Shown here: piece by piece, positions 1 through 5,469 of the stretch
Layout: every line of letters begins with the position of its first letter
Position numbering within the stretch: the first letter of the stretch is position 1
Assembly: GCA_002400085.1 (NCBI GenBank)
Contig: DHEX01000002.1
Span: 11,134-17,927, forward strand
From: Clostridiaceae bacterium UBA4839
GTDB taxonomy: Bacteria > Bacillota > Clostridia > Clostridiales > Caloramatoraceae
Length of the DNA: 6,794 bases
Direction of reading: 5' to 3'
Notes under the pieces: generated by a model
The model's input: only the letters and a program-made list of their open reading frames with translations
Database searches by the model: none
What the model was told of the DNA's origin: nothing
Translations under genes and position numbers: made by a program

Positions 1-14
1 TTAGGAGGAAAAGC

Positions 15-461
15 ATGAACATTCTTTATGTTTGCACAGGAAACACTTGCAGAAGTGCTATGGCTGAGTGTATAACTGAATATCAGGCAAAGCTGCATAA
101 TGTCCCAGTTGATGTGTCTTCAGCAGGAATATCAGCTTTTCCCGGCCAGGCAGCTTCAGAAAATGCAATTAAGGTTATGAGTGAATATGGACTTGTTCTT
201 AGAAATCATATTTCTAGGCAGATTTCAGAAAAAATGTTATCTGAAGCTGATTTAATTTTAACAATGACAAAAGCCCAAAAGGGCACCCTTATTTCAAATT
301 TTCCTGCATACAAAGAAAAGATTTTTACTTTAACGGAGTATGTTGGTGATTCTAATGACATTCTTGACCCATTTGGAAGCGATATAATTGTATATAGGGA
401 ATGTGCAATGCAGCTTACAGAGGCTGTAATGAAGTTATTATCAAAAATAAAGGAAGGTTAG
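15..461 (+). CDS. ywlE: YwlE-type low-molecular-weight phosphatase, probable protein-arginine phosphatase
   Basis: Cytoplasmic phosphatase of the low-molecular-weight protein tyrosine phosphatase fold, 148 aa, a normal length. The P-loop CTGNTCRS occupies residues 7-14, with nucleophile Cys7 and phosphate-binding Arg13. The general acid lies in DPFG at 118-121 (Asp118). In Bacillus subtilis YwlE a Thr at P-loop position 11, with Asp118 and Phe120, gives specificity for phosphoarginine, whereas tyrosine phosphatases usually carry Ile in the loop (GNICRS). This protein has Thr11, Asp118 and Phe120 at the same numbers, so I infer that it reverses McsB-type protein-arginine phosphorylation. One difference is Ala15 where CRSP is common. 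The start is the ATG 6 nt after AGGAGG (3-8). The upstream neighbour is outside the window. A terminator overlapping the stop codon separates it from rpiB. The family call is firm; arginine rather than tyrosine specificity is inferred from the motif. Confidence 0.9.
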   Translation: MNILYVCTGNTCRSAMAECITEYQAKLHNVPVDVSSAGISAFPGQAASENAIKVMSEYGLVLRNHISRQISEKMLSEADLILTMTKAQKGTLISNFPAYKEKIFTLTEYVGDSNDILDPFGSDIIVYRECAMQLTEAVMKLLSKIKEG

Positions 462-490
462 TACATATGTACTATTACTTTCCTTTTTTT
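449..490 (+). terminator. Intrinsic terminator overlapping the ywlE stop codon
   Basis: The outer arm 449-458 pairs with 477-486 (one G-T pair). Above a two-base bulge at 475-476, a perfect 16-base palindrome at 459-474, centred on GTACATATGTAC, forms the upper stem. A run of seven T (484-490) follows at once. The stem contains the last codons and the TAG stop of ywlE. A hairpin running straight into a T-run is the standard Rho-independent form. It should separate ywlE from rpiB, at least partly. Confidence 0.85.
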
Positions 491-506
491 AAGGCCAAAT
501 ATTCAA

Positions 507-536
507 TTGACTTCAATTTGCAATTTAAGATATTAT
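507..536 (+). promoter_or_regulatory. Probable sigma-A promoter of rpiB-upp-comEB
   Basis: A -35 box TTGACT (507-512, 5/6 to consensus) and a -10 box TATTAT (531-536, 5/6) are separated by 18 bp. The pair starts 17 bp after the T-run of the upstream terminator, where a new transcription unit would need a promoter. The predicted RNA start near 543 leaves a leader of about 60 nt before the rpiB ATG. I saw no clear operator or riboswitch fold in that leader. Confidence 0.65.
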
Positions 537-588
537 TTTACAAAACGGAGTTTAATTGATTTGATAAGAACAATTTTAATTTGGAAAG

Positions 589-594
589 AGGAGG
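589..594 (+). promoter_or_regulatory. Ribosome binding site that fixes the rpiB start
   Basis: A perfect AGGAGG ends 8 nt before the ATG at 603. It selects that codon over the in-frame ATG at 507, which has no comparable site and lies inside the promoter. Confidence 0.9.
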
Positions 595-602
595 AAAACA
601 AA

Positions 603-1052
603 ATGAAAATAGCTTTGGGATCTGACCACGGTGGATATAATTTAAAAACAACTGTGGCAAAACATCTTAAAGAAAAAGGATATGATTTTGAGGATTTCGG
701 ATGTTTTACTTGTGAATCCTGCGACTATCCTGATTATGCACTTAAAGTTGCTGAAAAGGTTGCAGATGGAGAATTTAATCTTGGAATAGTGGTTTGCGGT
801 ACTGGAATTGGCGTATCAATAGCTGCTAATAAAGTACCTAAAATCAGGGCTGCTCATTGTACAGATACTTATAGCGCAAGATACAGCCGCATGCATAATG
901 ATGCCAATATACTTGCATTAGGAGGGAGAATAACCGGTGATGGGCTTGCTCTTGATATTGTAGATGCTTTTCTAACTTCAAAGTTTGAAGGTGGAAGACA
1001 TGCAAAAAGAGTTGATAAAATTACTGCAATAGAAAAGAAATATAATAAATAG
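603..1052 (+). CDS. rpiB: Ribose-5-phosphate isomerase B
   Basis: Interconverts ribulose 5-phosphate and ribose 5-phosphate in the non-oxidative pentose phosphate pathway (RpiB/LacAB fold, cytoplasmic, typically dimeric). From this ATG the protein is 149 aa, the usual RpiB length. It begins with the family's MKIALGSDHGG block, with Asp8 and His9 in the sugar-phosphate site. CDYPDYA follows at 40-46, then CGTGIG at 65-70 with catalytic Cys65 and Thr67, then ANK at 75-77 and the RMHNDANIL block at 96-104 with His98 and Asn99. Arg132, His133 and Arg136 form a basic C-terminal patch suited to phosphate. The frame is open back to an ATG at 507, but those 32 residues match no RpiB N-terminus and overlap the promoter. 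Its product feeds PRPP synthesis, the co-substrate of Upp, encoded 9 bp downstream. LacAB and allose-phosphate isomerases share the fold, but the context favours RpiB. Confidence 0.95.
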   Translation: MKIALGSDHGGYNLKTTVAKHLKEKGYDFEDFGCFTCESCDYPDYALKVAEKVADGEFNLGIVVCGTGIGVSIAANKVPKIRAAHCTDTYSARYSRMHNDANILALGGRITGDGLALDIVDAFLTSKFEGGRHAKRVDKITAIEKKYNK

Positions 1053-1061
1053 GGGGCAGAA

Positions 1062-1697
1062 ATGATGGATAAAAGAGTTACAGTTATAGATCACCCGTTA
1101 ATTCAGCACAAACTTTCAATTTTAAGAGATGTAAATACAGGATCTAAAGATTTCAGAGACCTTCTTGAAGAAATAGCAATGCTTATGGGCTATGAAGTAA
1201 CAAGGAATTTTCAGCTTGAAGATATAGAAATTGAAACTCCAATTTGCAAAACAAAGGCAAAGGTATTAACAGGGAAAAAGGTTGCTATTATTCCAATATT
1301 AAGAGCAGGGCTTGGAATGGTGGATGGAATGCTTAGACTTATTCCAGCTGCAAAGGTTGGACATATTGGACTTTATAGAGACCCTAAAACATTAAAACCT
1401 GTGGAGTATTACTGCAAACTTCCTGCAGATATTGAGGAGAGGGACATAATAGTTGTTGATCCTATGCTTGCTACAGGCGGATCTGCATCTGATGCTATAA
1501 CCCTTCTTAAAAAACGCGGAGCAAAGAATATAAAGCTTATGAATCTTATTGCTGCACCAGAGGGAATTGAAACTGTGCTTAAAACTCATCCTGACATTGA
1601 AATATTTGTAGCAGCAGTTGATGAAAAATTAGACGAAAATGGATATATAGTTCCCGGACTTGGTGATGCAGGCGATAGAATTTTTGGAACTAAGTAG
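1062..1697 (+). CDS. upp: Uracil phosphoribosyltransferase
   Basis: Salvages uracil with PRPP to give UMP and pyrophosphate; cytoplasmic, type I phosphoribosyltransferase fold. The length is 211 aa against about 209 for the family. The PRPP-binding loop VVDPMLATGGSAS spans 131-143, RAGLGM is at 81-86, and the C-terminal uracil-recognition segment YIVPGLGDAGDR is at 195-206. Two consecutive ATG codons (1062 and 1065) follow the purine-rich AGGGGG at 1051-1056. Either could start the protein, with a difference of one residue; the second matches the commoner MDK-type N-terminus. The SD overlaps the last base of the rpiB stop, and the 9-bp gap indicates cotranscription with rpiB. An upp next to rpiB and comEB is a recurrent firmicute arrangement. 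No key residue is missing. Confidence 0.97.
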   Translation: MMDKRVTVIDHPLIQHKLSILRDVNTGSKDFRDLLEEIAMLMGYEVTRNFQLEDIEIETPICKTKAKVLTGKKVAIIPILRAGLGMVDGMLRLIPAAKVGHIGLYRDPKTLKPVEYYCKLPADIEERDIIVVDPMLATGGSASDAITLLKKRGAKNIKLMNLIAAPEGIETVLKTHPDIEIFVAAVDEKLDENGYIVPGLGDAGDRIFGTK

Positions 1698-1700
1698 GTG
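1696..1700 (+). promoter_or_regulatory. Ribosome binding site that decides the comEB start
   Basis: AGGTG runs over the last two bases of the upp stop codon (TAG, 1695-1697) and ends 6 nt before the ATG at 1707. The GTG inside it (1698) is in frame with comEB and directly abuts the upp stop, but it would have no ribosome binding site of its own at a workable distance. I therefore read the GTG as part of the SD and start the gene at 1707. Confidence 0.75.
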
Positions 1701-1706
1701 TATTTT

Positions 1707-2162
1707 ATGAGACCAAATTGGGATGATTATTTTATGGAAATTGCTGAGGTAATAAAAAAGCGTTCAACTTGCATTAGAAGACAGGTTGGTGCTGTTATTG
1801 TAAAGGATAACAGAATTCTTACAACAGGATATAATGGTGTTCCACCGAAAATGCAGCACTGCACAGAAGCAGGCTGTTTAAGGGAAAAGCTTAAAGTACC
1901 ATCAGGTCAAAGGCATGAGCTTTGCCGTGCTCTTCATGCTGAGCAAAATGCAGTTATTCAGGCGGCTAAAAATGGCATAGCCATAGATGGAAGCACTATT
2001 TATATAACTACTCAGCCTTGCATTATATGTGCAAAAATATTAATTGCTTCTGGAATTAAAAAAATTGTTTATAATGGGGAGTATCCAGATGAGCTTTCCA
2101 TGGAAATGATAAAAGAATCTAAAATTGAATTTGTAAAGTATGAGGGTACTGTAAATCTGTAG
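1707..2162 (+). CDS. comEB: Deoxycytidylate (dCMP) deaminase, ComEB family
   Basis: Zinc-dependent enzyme that deaminates dCMP to dUMP, the substrate of thymidylate synthase; cytoplasmic. The protein is 151 aa from the ATG. The deaminase zinc site is complete: HAE at 77-79 (His77 ligand, Glu79 proton shuttle) and PCIIC at 104-108 (Cys105 and Cys108 ligands). Also present are the N-terminal WDDYFMEIA block, GYNGVP at 41-46, and the HC...GC and RHELC segments (51-57, 69-73) that dCMP deaminases carry and simple cytidine deaminases lack. The Bacillus homologue lies in the comE locus but is not itself needed for DNA uptake, so the name does not imply competence. Translation is probably coupled to upp, since the SD lies on the upp stop. 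The stop codon itself lies within a palindromic element that also forms the terminator. Confidence 0.93.
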   Translation: MRPNWDDYFMEIAEVIKKRSTCIRRQVGAVIVKDNRILTTGYNGVPPKMQHCTEAGCLREKLKVPSGQRHELCRALHAEQNAVIQAAKNGIAIDGSTIYITTQPCIICAKILIASGIKKIVYNGEYPDELSMEMIKESKIEFVKYEGTVNL

Positions 2163-2180
2163 GGGCGAACATTGTTCGCC
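2159..2180 (+). repeat. GC-rich palindromic element at the end of comEB
   Basis: The segment starts TGTAGGGGCGAAC and continues as the inverted copy GTTCGCC after the spacer ATT. It is far more G+C-rich than its surroundings. From general knowledge, short palindromes beginning GTAGGGGCG and ending CGCC are dispersed in many clostridial and other genomes; I cannot count copies from one window. The comEB stop codon (2160-2162) lies inside it. A second palindrome of similar style and the same orientation starts about 110 bp downstream. Confidence 0.45.
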
Positions 2181-2188
2181 TTTTTTTT
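2164..2188 (+). terminator. Intrinsic terminator of rpiB-upp-comEB
   Basis: A perfect 7-bp stem GGCGAAC/GTTCGCC (2164-2170 with 2174-2180) carries a three-base loop and runs directly into eight T (2181-2188). It begins two bases after the comEB stop. This is a textbook Rho-independent terminator closing the nucleotide-salvage unit. Confidence 0.92.
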
Positions 2189-2369
2189 ATTTAATGTTGC
2201 AATTTGACATCATTAATGAACAAATTACAGCGGAGATAAGAAAAATATATGGAATGAACATAGATGGTAGGGAGCGGTCTTGACCGTTCCGCCCCCCTGA
2301 ATTTTGATCATCGTGCAGTACGAATAAAGCGTCAGTTAAGTTTAATGTATTATTATTTGCTTATTTATG
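2189..2369. other. Intergenic stretch without a convincing gene
   Basis: Between the comEB terminator and the tagO promoter I see no gene I would call. The stretch holds a 29-codon open frame from ATG 2194 to TGA 2281 with no SD, and an isolated GC-rich palindrome at 2267-2297. From 2298 to 2369 nothing stands out. The mixture looks like remnants of an inserted element or a decayed gene rather than a functional locus. Confidence 0.5.
2267..2297 (+). repeat. Second GC-rich palindrome, not followed by a T-run
   Basis: GGAGCGGTC (2271-2279) pairs with GACCGTTCC (2282-2290), a 9-bp stem with one G-T pair, flanked by GGTAG on the left and GCCCCCC on the right. No T-run follows, so it does not look like a terminator. 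Its left edge (GTAGGG, then GCG) and right edge (GTTC, then CGCC) resemble the element at 2159-2180 in the same orientation, suggesting two members of one dispersed family. Copy number cannot be judged here. Confidence 0.5.
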
Positions 2370-2399
2370 TTAAAATACTAATATTAAATGTATTATAAT
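2370..2399 (+). promoter_or_regulatory. Probable sigma-A promoter of tagO-mnaA
   Basis: A perfect -10 box TATAAT (2394-2399) lies 18 bp downstream of a weak -35 box TTAAAA (2370-2375, 4/6). RNA would start near 2406, about 45 nt before the tagO ATG. An alternative extended -10 (TG-N-TAAAAT at 2368-2376) overlaps it. The local sequence is very AT-rich, so chance matches are possible, but a promoter is expected after the terminator at 2164-2188. Confidence 0.5.
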
Positions 2400-2451
2400 T
2401 TGTTGCCGATATTATTACATGTTTTGAAAATTTACAGGGGATGAATACTTT

Positions 2452-3474
2452 ATGAAATACGGAATAATATTTATTACAGCAGCTATAATATCTTTTTCAG
2501 CTACACCTTTTGCAAAAAGGCTGGCATATAAATTAAAAGCAATAGATGTACCTAAAGATGAAAGAAGAGTTCATAATAGACCTATACCAAGGATGGGAGG
2601 TCTTGCAATTTATATATCCTACACATTATGCAGCATAATTTTTATGGGGTTAAATAAGCAGTCTTTGGGAATAATAATTGGAAGCTCTATAATAGTTGTT
2701 GGTGGAATGTTAGATGATATAAAATCGTTAAAACCAAGTCAAAAACTTATATTTCAAATAATTGCTGCAACAGTTTTGATGCTTTTTGGAGTAAGGGTAA
2801 ATTCAATAACTGTTCCATTTTTTACAGAAAACAGCAGCATGGATATAGGCTATTCAGGAATAATTCTTACTTATCTTTGGGTTGTTGGAATTACAAATGC
2901 AGTAAATTTAATAGATGGTTTAGATGGTCTTGCTTGCGGCATTTGCTTTATATCATCTATAACCCTTCATATTGTTTCTTTAATGAGCGGCAGGTATTTC
3001 CCTGCATCACTTACAATAGCTTTAGCAGGTGCATGCCTTGGGTTTTTACCTTATAATTTTAATCCTGCTTCTATTTTTATGGGCGATACAGGTTCACAAT
3101 TTTTAGGCTTTACTCTATCTGCAATATCCATTCAAGGGGCTATAAAGTCTGCAGCTGCTGTATCTGTAGCTGTGCCTATACTTGCCCTTGGACTTCCTAT
3201 TTATGATACTATTTTTGCTATGGTAAGGCGTAAATTAAATAATAAACCAATAATGCAGGCAGATAGGGGGCACTTACATCATAGACTTTTAGATTTAGGA
3301 TTAACTCAAAAGCAGGTTGTACTTATTATGTATGCTATAAGTGCAGTTTTAGGTGCTACTGCAATTGTTGCCATGAAAATATCGAATCGGCAGTCCTACG
3401 CACTGCTTATTATTGTTTGCGCTTTTATTGTTTCATGTGCAATTGAGTTTGGTATTTTTGAAAGAAAAGTATAG
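2452..3474 (+). CDS. tagO: Undecaprenyl-phosphate GlcNAc-1-phosphate transferase, TagO/WecA family
   Basis: Membrane enzyme that transfers GlcNAc-1-phosphate from UDP-GlcNAc to undecaprenyl phosphate on the cytoplasmic face, the first step of wall teichoic acid or related glycopolymer assembly. The 340-aa protein is a chain of hydrophobic helices starting at residues 3-19. Family motifs appear in order: the first loop VDVP-type IDVP at 31-34 with ERRVHNRP at 37-44, GG at 49-50, Asp88-Asp89 in GGMLDDIKS, NAVNLIDGLDGL at 149-160, FMGDTGSQFLGF at 209-220 with Asp212, and HLHHRLL at 274-280, the His motif typical of WecA/TagO rather than MraY. The SD AGGGG (2436-2440) lies 11 nt from the ATG, longer than usual. 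mnaA follows 17 bp on and supplies the next sugar donor, supporting this role. The polymer actually made cannot be told from this window. Confidence 0.94.
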   Translation: MKYGIIFITAAIISFSATPFAKRLAYKLKAIDVPKDERRVHNRPIPRMGGLAIYISYTLCSIIFMGLNKQSLGIIIGSSIIVVGGMLDDIKSLKPSQKLIFQIIAATVLMLFGVRVNSITVPFFTENSSMDIGYSGIILTYLWVVGITNAVNLIDGLDGLACGICFISSITLHIVSLMSGRYFPASLTIALAGACLGFLPYNFNPASIFMGDTGSQFLGFTLSAISIQGAIKSAAAVSVAVPILALGLPIYDTIFAMVRRKLNNKPIMQADRGHLHHRLLDLGLTQKQVVLIMYAISAVLGATAIVAMKISNRQSYALLIIVCAFIVSCAIEFGIFERKV

Positions 3475-3480
3475 ATTATG

Positions 3481-3486
3481 AGGTGA
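3481..3486 (+). promoter_or_regulatory. Ribosome binding site that decides a TTG start for mnaA
   Basis: AGGTGA ends 5 nt before TTG 3492. An in-frame GTG (3483) lies inside this site and would lack an SD, and an ATG at 3510 would cut off the conserved first strand. The TTG gives an N-terminus MNKIKVMTVFGTRPEA, which fits the family. Confidence 0.75.
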
Positions 3487-3491
3487 TAAAT

Positions 3492-4640
3492 TTGAATAAA
3501 ATAAAGGTAATGACTGTATTTGGTACAAGACCGGAAGCTATTAAAATGGCACCTCTTATTAAAGAATTAAAAAAAAGAGAAGAAATTGAATCAAAGGTTT
3601 GCGTTACTGCACAGCATAGGCAAATGTTAGATCAAGTTTTAAATCTTTTTAATATAGTACCTGATTATGATCTCAATATTATGCAAAATATGCAGACACT
3701 ATCAGGCATAACTACAAAGGTGCTTTTAGGCCTTGAGGGGGTCTTTAAAGATGCAAAGCCAGATATTGTGTTAGTACATGGTGATACCACTACAACCTTT
3801 GCAGGAAGCCTTGCTGCATTTTATAATAAAATAAAAATTGGCCATGTTGAAGCAGGACTTAGAACTTATAATAAATATTTTCCTTACCCTGAGGAAATGA
3901 ATAGAAAGCTTACAAGTGCTTTAGCTGATCTTCATTTTGCGCCCACCCTTCATTCAAAACAAAATCTTTTAAATGAAGGCATAAAGGAAGAAAATATTTT
4001 TGTTACTGGCAATACAGTAATAGATGCTATGGAATATACTGTAGAAAAGAATTATGTATTTAATACTGAAGAATTAAATCATATAAATTTTAAAGAAAAA
4101 AAGGTAATAATGGTTACAGCTCACAGGCGTGAAAACTGGGGTGAACCTCTTGAAAATATATGTTTTGCACTTAAGGAATTATCTCAAAAGTATCATGATA
4201 TAGAAATCATTTATCTTGTTCATTTAAATCCAATAGTAAAGGAAACAGTTTATAAAATACTTGGGGGTGAAGAAAGAGTTCATCTTCTTCCTCCGCTTGA
4301 TACGAAGGAAACTCATAATCTTATGAATAGAAGCTATCTTATTCTTACGGATTCTGGCGGACTTCAGGAGGAAGCGCCTCACCTTGGAAAGCCTGTATTA
4401 GTTCTTCGGGATGTAACAGAAAGGCCAGAAGCTGTAGAGGCAGGTACCGTTAAAATAATTGGAACGGATACGGAGAGAATTGTTAATGAGGCATCAATTT
4501 TAATTGATAAAAAAGATGAGTATAAAAAGATGGCAAATGCAGTAAATCCTTATGGAGATGGAAAAGCCTCCATAAGAATAACAGATAGCATCCTTTATCA
4601 TTATGGAATATACAAAAGAAGGCCAGAAGAATACAAATAG
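3492..4640 (+). CDS. mnaA: UDP-N-acetylglucosamine 2-epimerase (non-hydrolysing)
   Basis: Interconverts UDP-GlcNAc and UDP-ManNAc in the cytoplasm (MnaA/WecB family, GT-B fold); UDP-ManNAc is the donor for the second sugar of teichoic acid linkage units and of some capsules. From the TTG start the protein is 382 aa, a normal length. Visible signatures are GTRPEAIK at 11-18, HGDTTTT at 96-102 with Asp98, HVEAGLRT at 118-125 with Glu120, PEEMNR at 133-138, HRREN at 211-215 with His211, SGGLQEEAP at 288-296, and TERPEAVEAGT at 309-319. These cover the catalytic acids and His known for the family and the UDP-binding C-terminal domain. The non-hydrolysing type is often regulated by UDP-GlcNAc itself. 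The gene lies 17 bp behind tagO and is followed at once by a terminator, so the two form one unit. Confidence 0.95.
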   Translation: MNKIKVMTVFGTRPEAIKMAPLIKELKKREEIESKVCVTAQHRQMLDQVLNLFNIVPDYDLNIMQNMQTLSGITTKVLLGLEGVFKDAKPDIVLVHGDTTTTFAGSLAAFYNKIKIGHVEAGLRTYNKYFPYPEEMNRKLTSALADLHFAPTLHSKQNLLNEGIKEENIFVTGNTVIDAMEYTVEKNYVFNTEELNHINFKEKKVIMVTAHRRENWGEPLENICFALKELSQKYHDIEIIYLVHLNPIVKETVYKILGGEERVHLLPPLDTKETHNLMNRSYLILTDSGGLQEEAPHLGKPVLVLRDVTERPEAVEAGTVKIIGTDTERIVNEASILIDKKDEYKKMANAVNPYGDGKASIRITDSILYHYGIYKRRPEEYK

Positions 4641-4673
4641 GAAGTAAACTTATTGTTTACTTCCTTTTATTTT
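4640..4673 (+). terminator. Intrinsic terminator of tagO-mnaA
   Basis: A perfect 10-bp stem GGAAGTAAAC/GTTTACTTCC (4640-4649 with 4655-4664), loop TTATT, is followed by TTTTATTTT (4665-4673). Its first base is the last base of the mnaA stop codon. It should end the teichoic-acid precursor unit and isolate it from ywmB-murA. Confidence 0.92.
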
Positions 4674-4701
4674 GGAAACAATAAATTTAGGTGAATAAAA
4701 G
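4672..4701 (+). promoter_or_regulatory. Weak candidate promoter of ywmB-murA
   Basis: TTGGAA (4672-4677) and TAAAAG (4696-4701), 18 bp apart, each match sigma-A consensus at 4 of 6 positions. A promoter is expected because the terminator just upstream closes the previous unit and only about 80 bp remain before ywmB. The match is poor enough that another site, or another sigma factor, is possible. Confidence 0.25.
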
Positions 4702-4734
4702 CTAAGGCATATGGGAATAAATTCAAAAGAAGAA

Positions 4735-4740
4735 GGGAGG
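4735..4740 (+). promoter_or_regulatory. Ribosome binding site supporting a TTG start for ywmB
   Basis: GGGAGG lies in a purine-rich run (4728-4743) and ends 8 nt before TTG 4749. The next in-frame ATG lies more than 300 bp into the frame, beyond the hydrophobic signal segment and without an SD, so TTG is the only sensible start. Confidence 0.85.
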
Positions 4741-4748
4741 GAACAAAT

Positions 4749-5450
4749 TTGAAAAAATATCTTAAACTTATTCCCGTTTTTTTATTTTCAATTTTAATTT
4801 TATCGTTTTCAATTAAAAAGGAATGGAATTATTCTATAGTAAAATCCTTTCAAAAAACAGGAGCAGAGCTTATAAGTTACGAAGTGGAAGGTCATGCGAA
4901 ATTTAAAACCCCGTTAAAAAACGATGAAGCTGCAAAGAAAATATGTGAAAATATCAGTATTTATAACTATAGTCCCATATCAACAGATCCAAGCGAAACT
5001 GTTATTGAGTGCAAAAAAAATAATATAAAATACACTATTAAAACAAAAAATATTGATAACAATGGTGAAATTTATGCTTCAGTTGCTATGTCACAAGAGA
5101 ATGATTTGGAGAATATAAATAATATTAGGAAAATTATTTCAGAATGTTTTAAGACATTCAATGTTAAGCCCTCCTATTCAACACTTGTCTGCGGCAAATT
5201 TGATAGGTGCATGAATTTAAAGGAAATGGAATATAAATCAAAGGAAGTGTTTGACGGTTTTAGCTGTCATATTGTAGATGAGTATTGTGATCCAAATATG
5301 GTTAGTACTTGTGGTTATGTTCACGGCATAAAGGAAAAGCTCAATTATGGAAATAAATACATAAATATTAATGCTGCACTTAGGGCTTCAAAATCTTATG
5401 ACTGCACTTACATATGGATAGGAAGTCCAATCATATCCGTAGAGTATTAG
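4749..5450 (+). CDS. ywmB: YwmB family exported protein of unknown function
   Basis: A 233-aa protein with a short basic N-terminus (KKYLK) and one hydrophobic stretch at about residues 7-21, then a hydrophilic body, so it is exported or anchored by an N-terminal helix. I see no good Ala-X-Ala cleavage site, which favours anchoring. Identification rests on the position directly upstream of murA, the size (the Bacillus YwmB is similar), the signal segment, and the C-terminus, where YININAALRAS at 204-214 and YIWIGSPIISVEY at 221-233 follow the family pattern ending IGTP-II-EY. YwmB structures show a TATA-box-binding-protein-like fold, but no function is established. Unusually, the exported part has nine cysteines (66, 88, 133, 148, 154, 173, 180, 188, 219). 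murA begins 19 bp later with no terminator between, so the two are probably cotranscribed. Confidence 0.75.
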   Translation: MKKYLKLIPVFLFSILILSFSIKKEWNYSIVKSFQKTGAELISYEVEGHAKFKTPLKNDEAAKKICENISIYNYSPISTDPSETVIECKKNNIKYTIKTKNIDNNGEIYASVAMSQENDLENINNIRKIISECFKTFNVKPSYSTLVCGKFDRCMNLKEMEYKSKEVFDGFSCHIVDEYCDPNMVSTCGYVHGIKEKLNYGNKYININAALRASKSYDCTYIWIGSPIISVEY

Positions 5451-5469
5451 CTGAAATGGAGGAGTTAAC

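Noticed and set aside
507..602. 32-residue N-terminal extension of RpiB from an in-frame ATG at 507
   Set aside because: It overlaps the predicted promoter, has no SD, does not resemble any RpiB N-terminus, and the ATG at 603 has a perfect AGGAGG and gives the normal 149 aa.
1392..1589. Antisense open frame within upp
   Set aside because: Shadow of a strongly supported gene; no SD and an implausible residue mix rich in Cys, Lys, Asn and Phe.
2441..2455. Four-codon leader frame (ATG AAT ACT TTA TGA) whose stop overlaps the tagO start as ATGA
   Set aside because: The only nearby SD-like GGGG abuts this ATG directly, too close to initiate there; more likely a chance ATG within a long SD spacer.
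4689..4718. Sigma-H-like promoter (AGGTGAA ... GGGAAT) before ywmB
   Set aside because: The -35 block deviates from AGGA and the gap to GAAT is too long for sigma-H.
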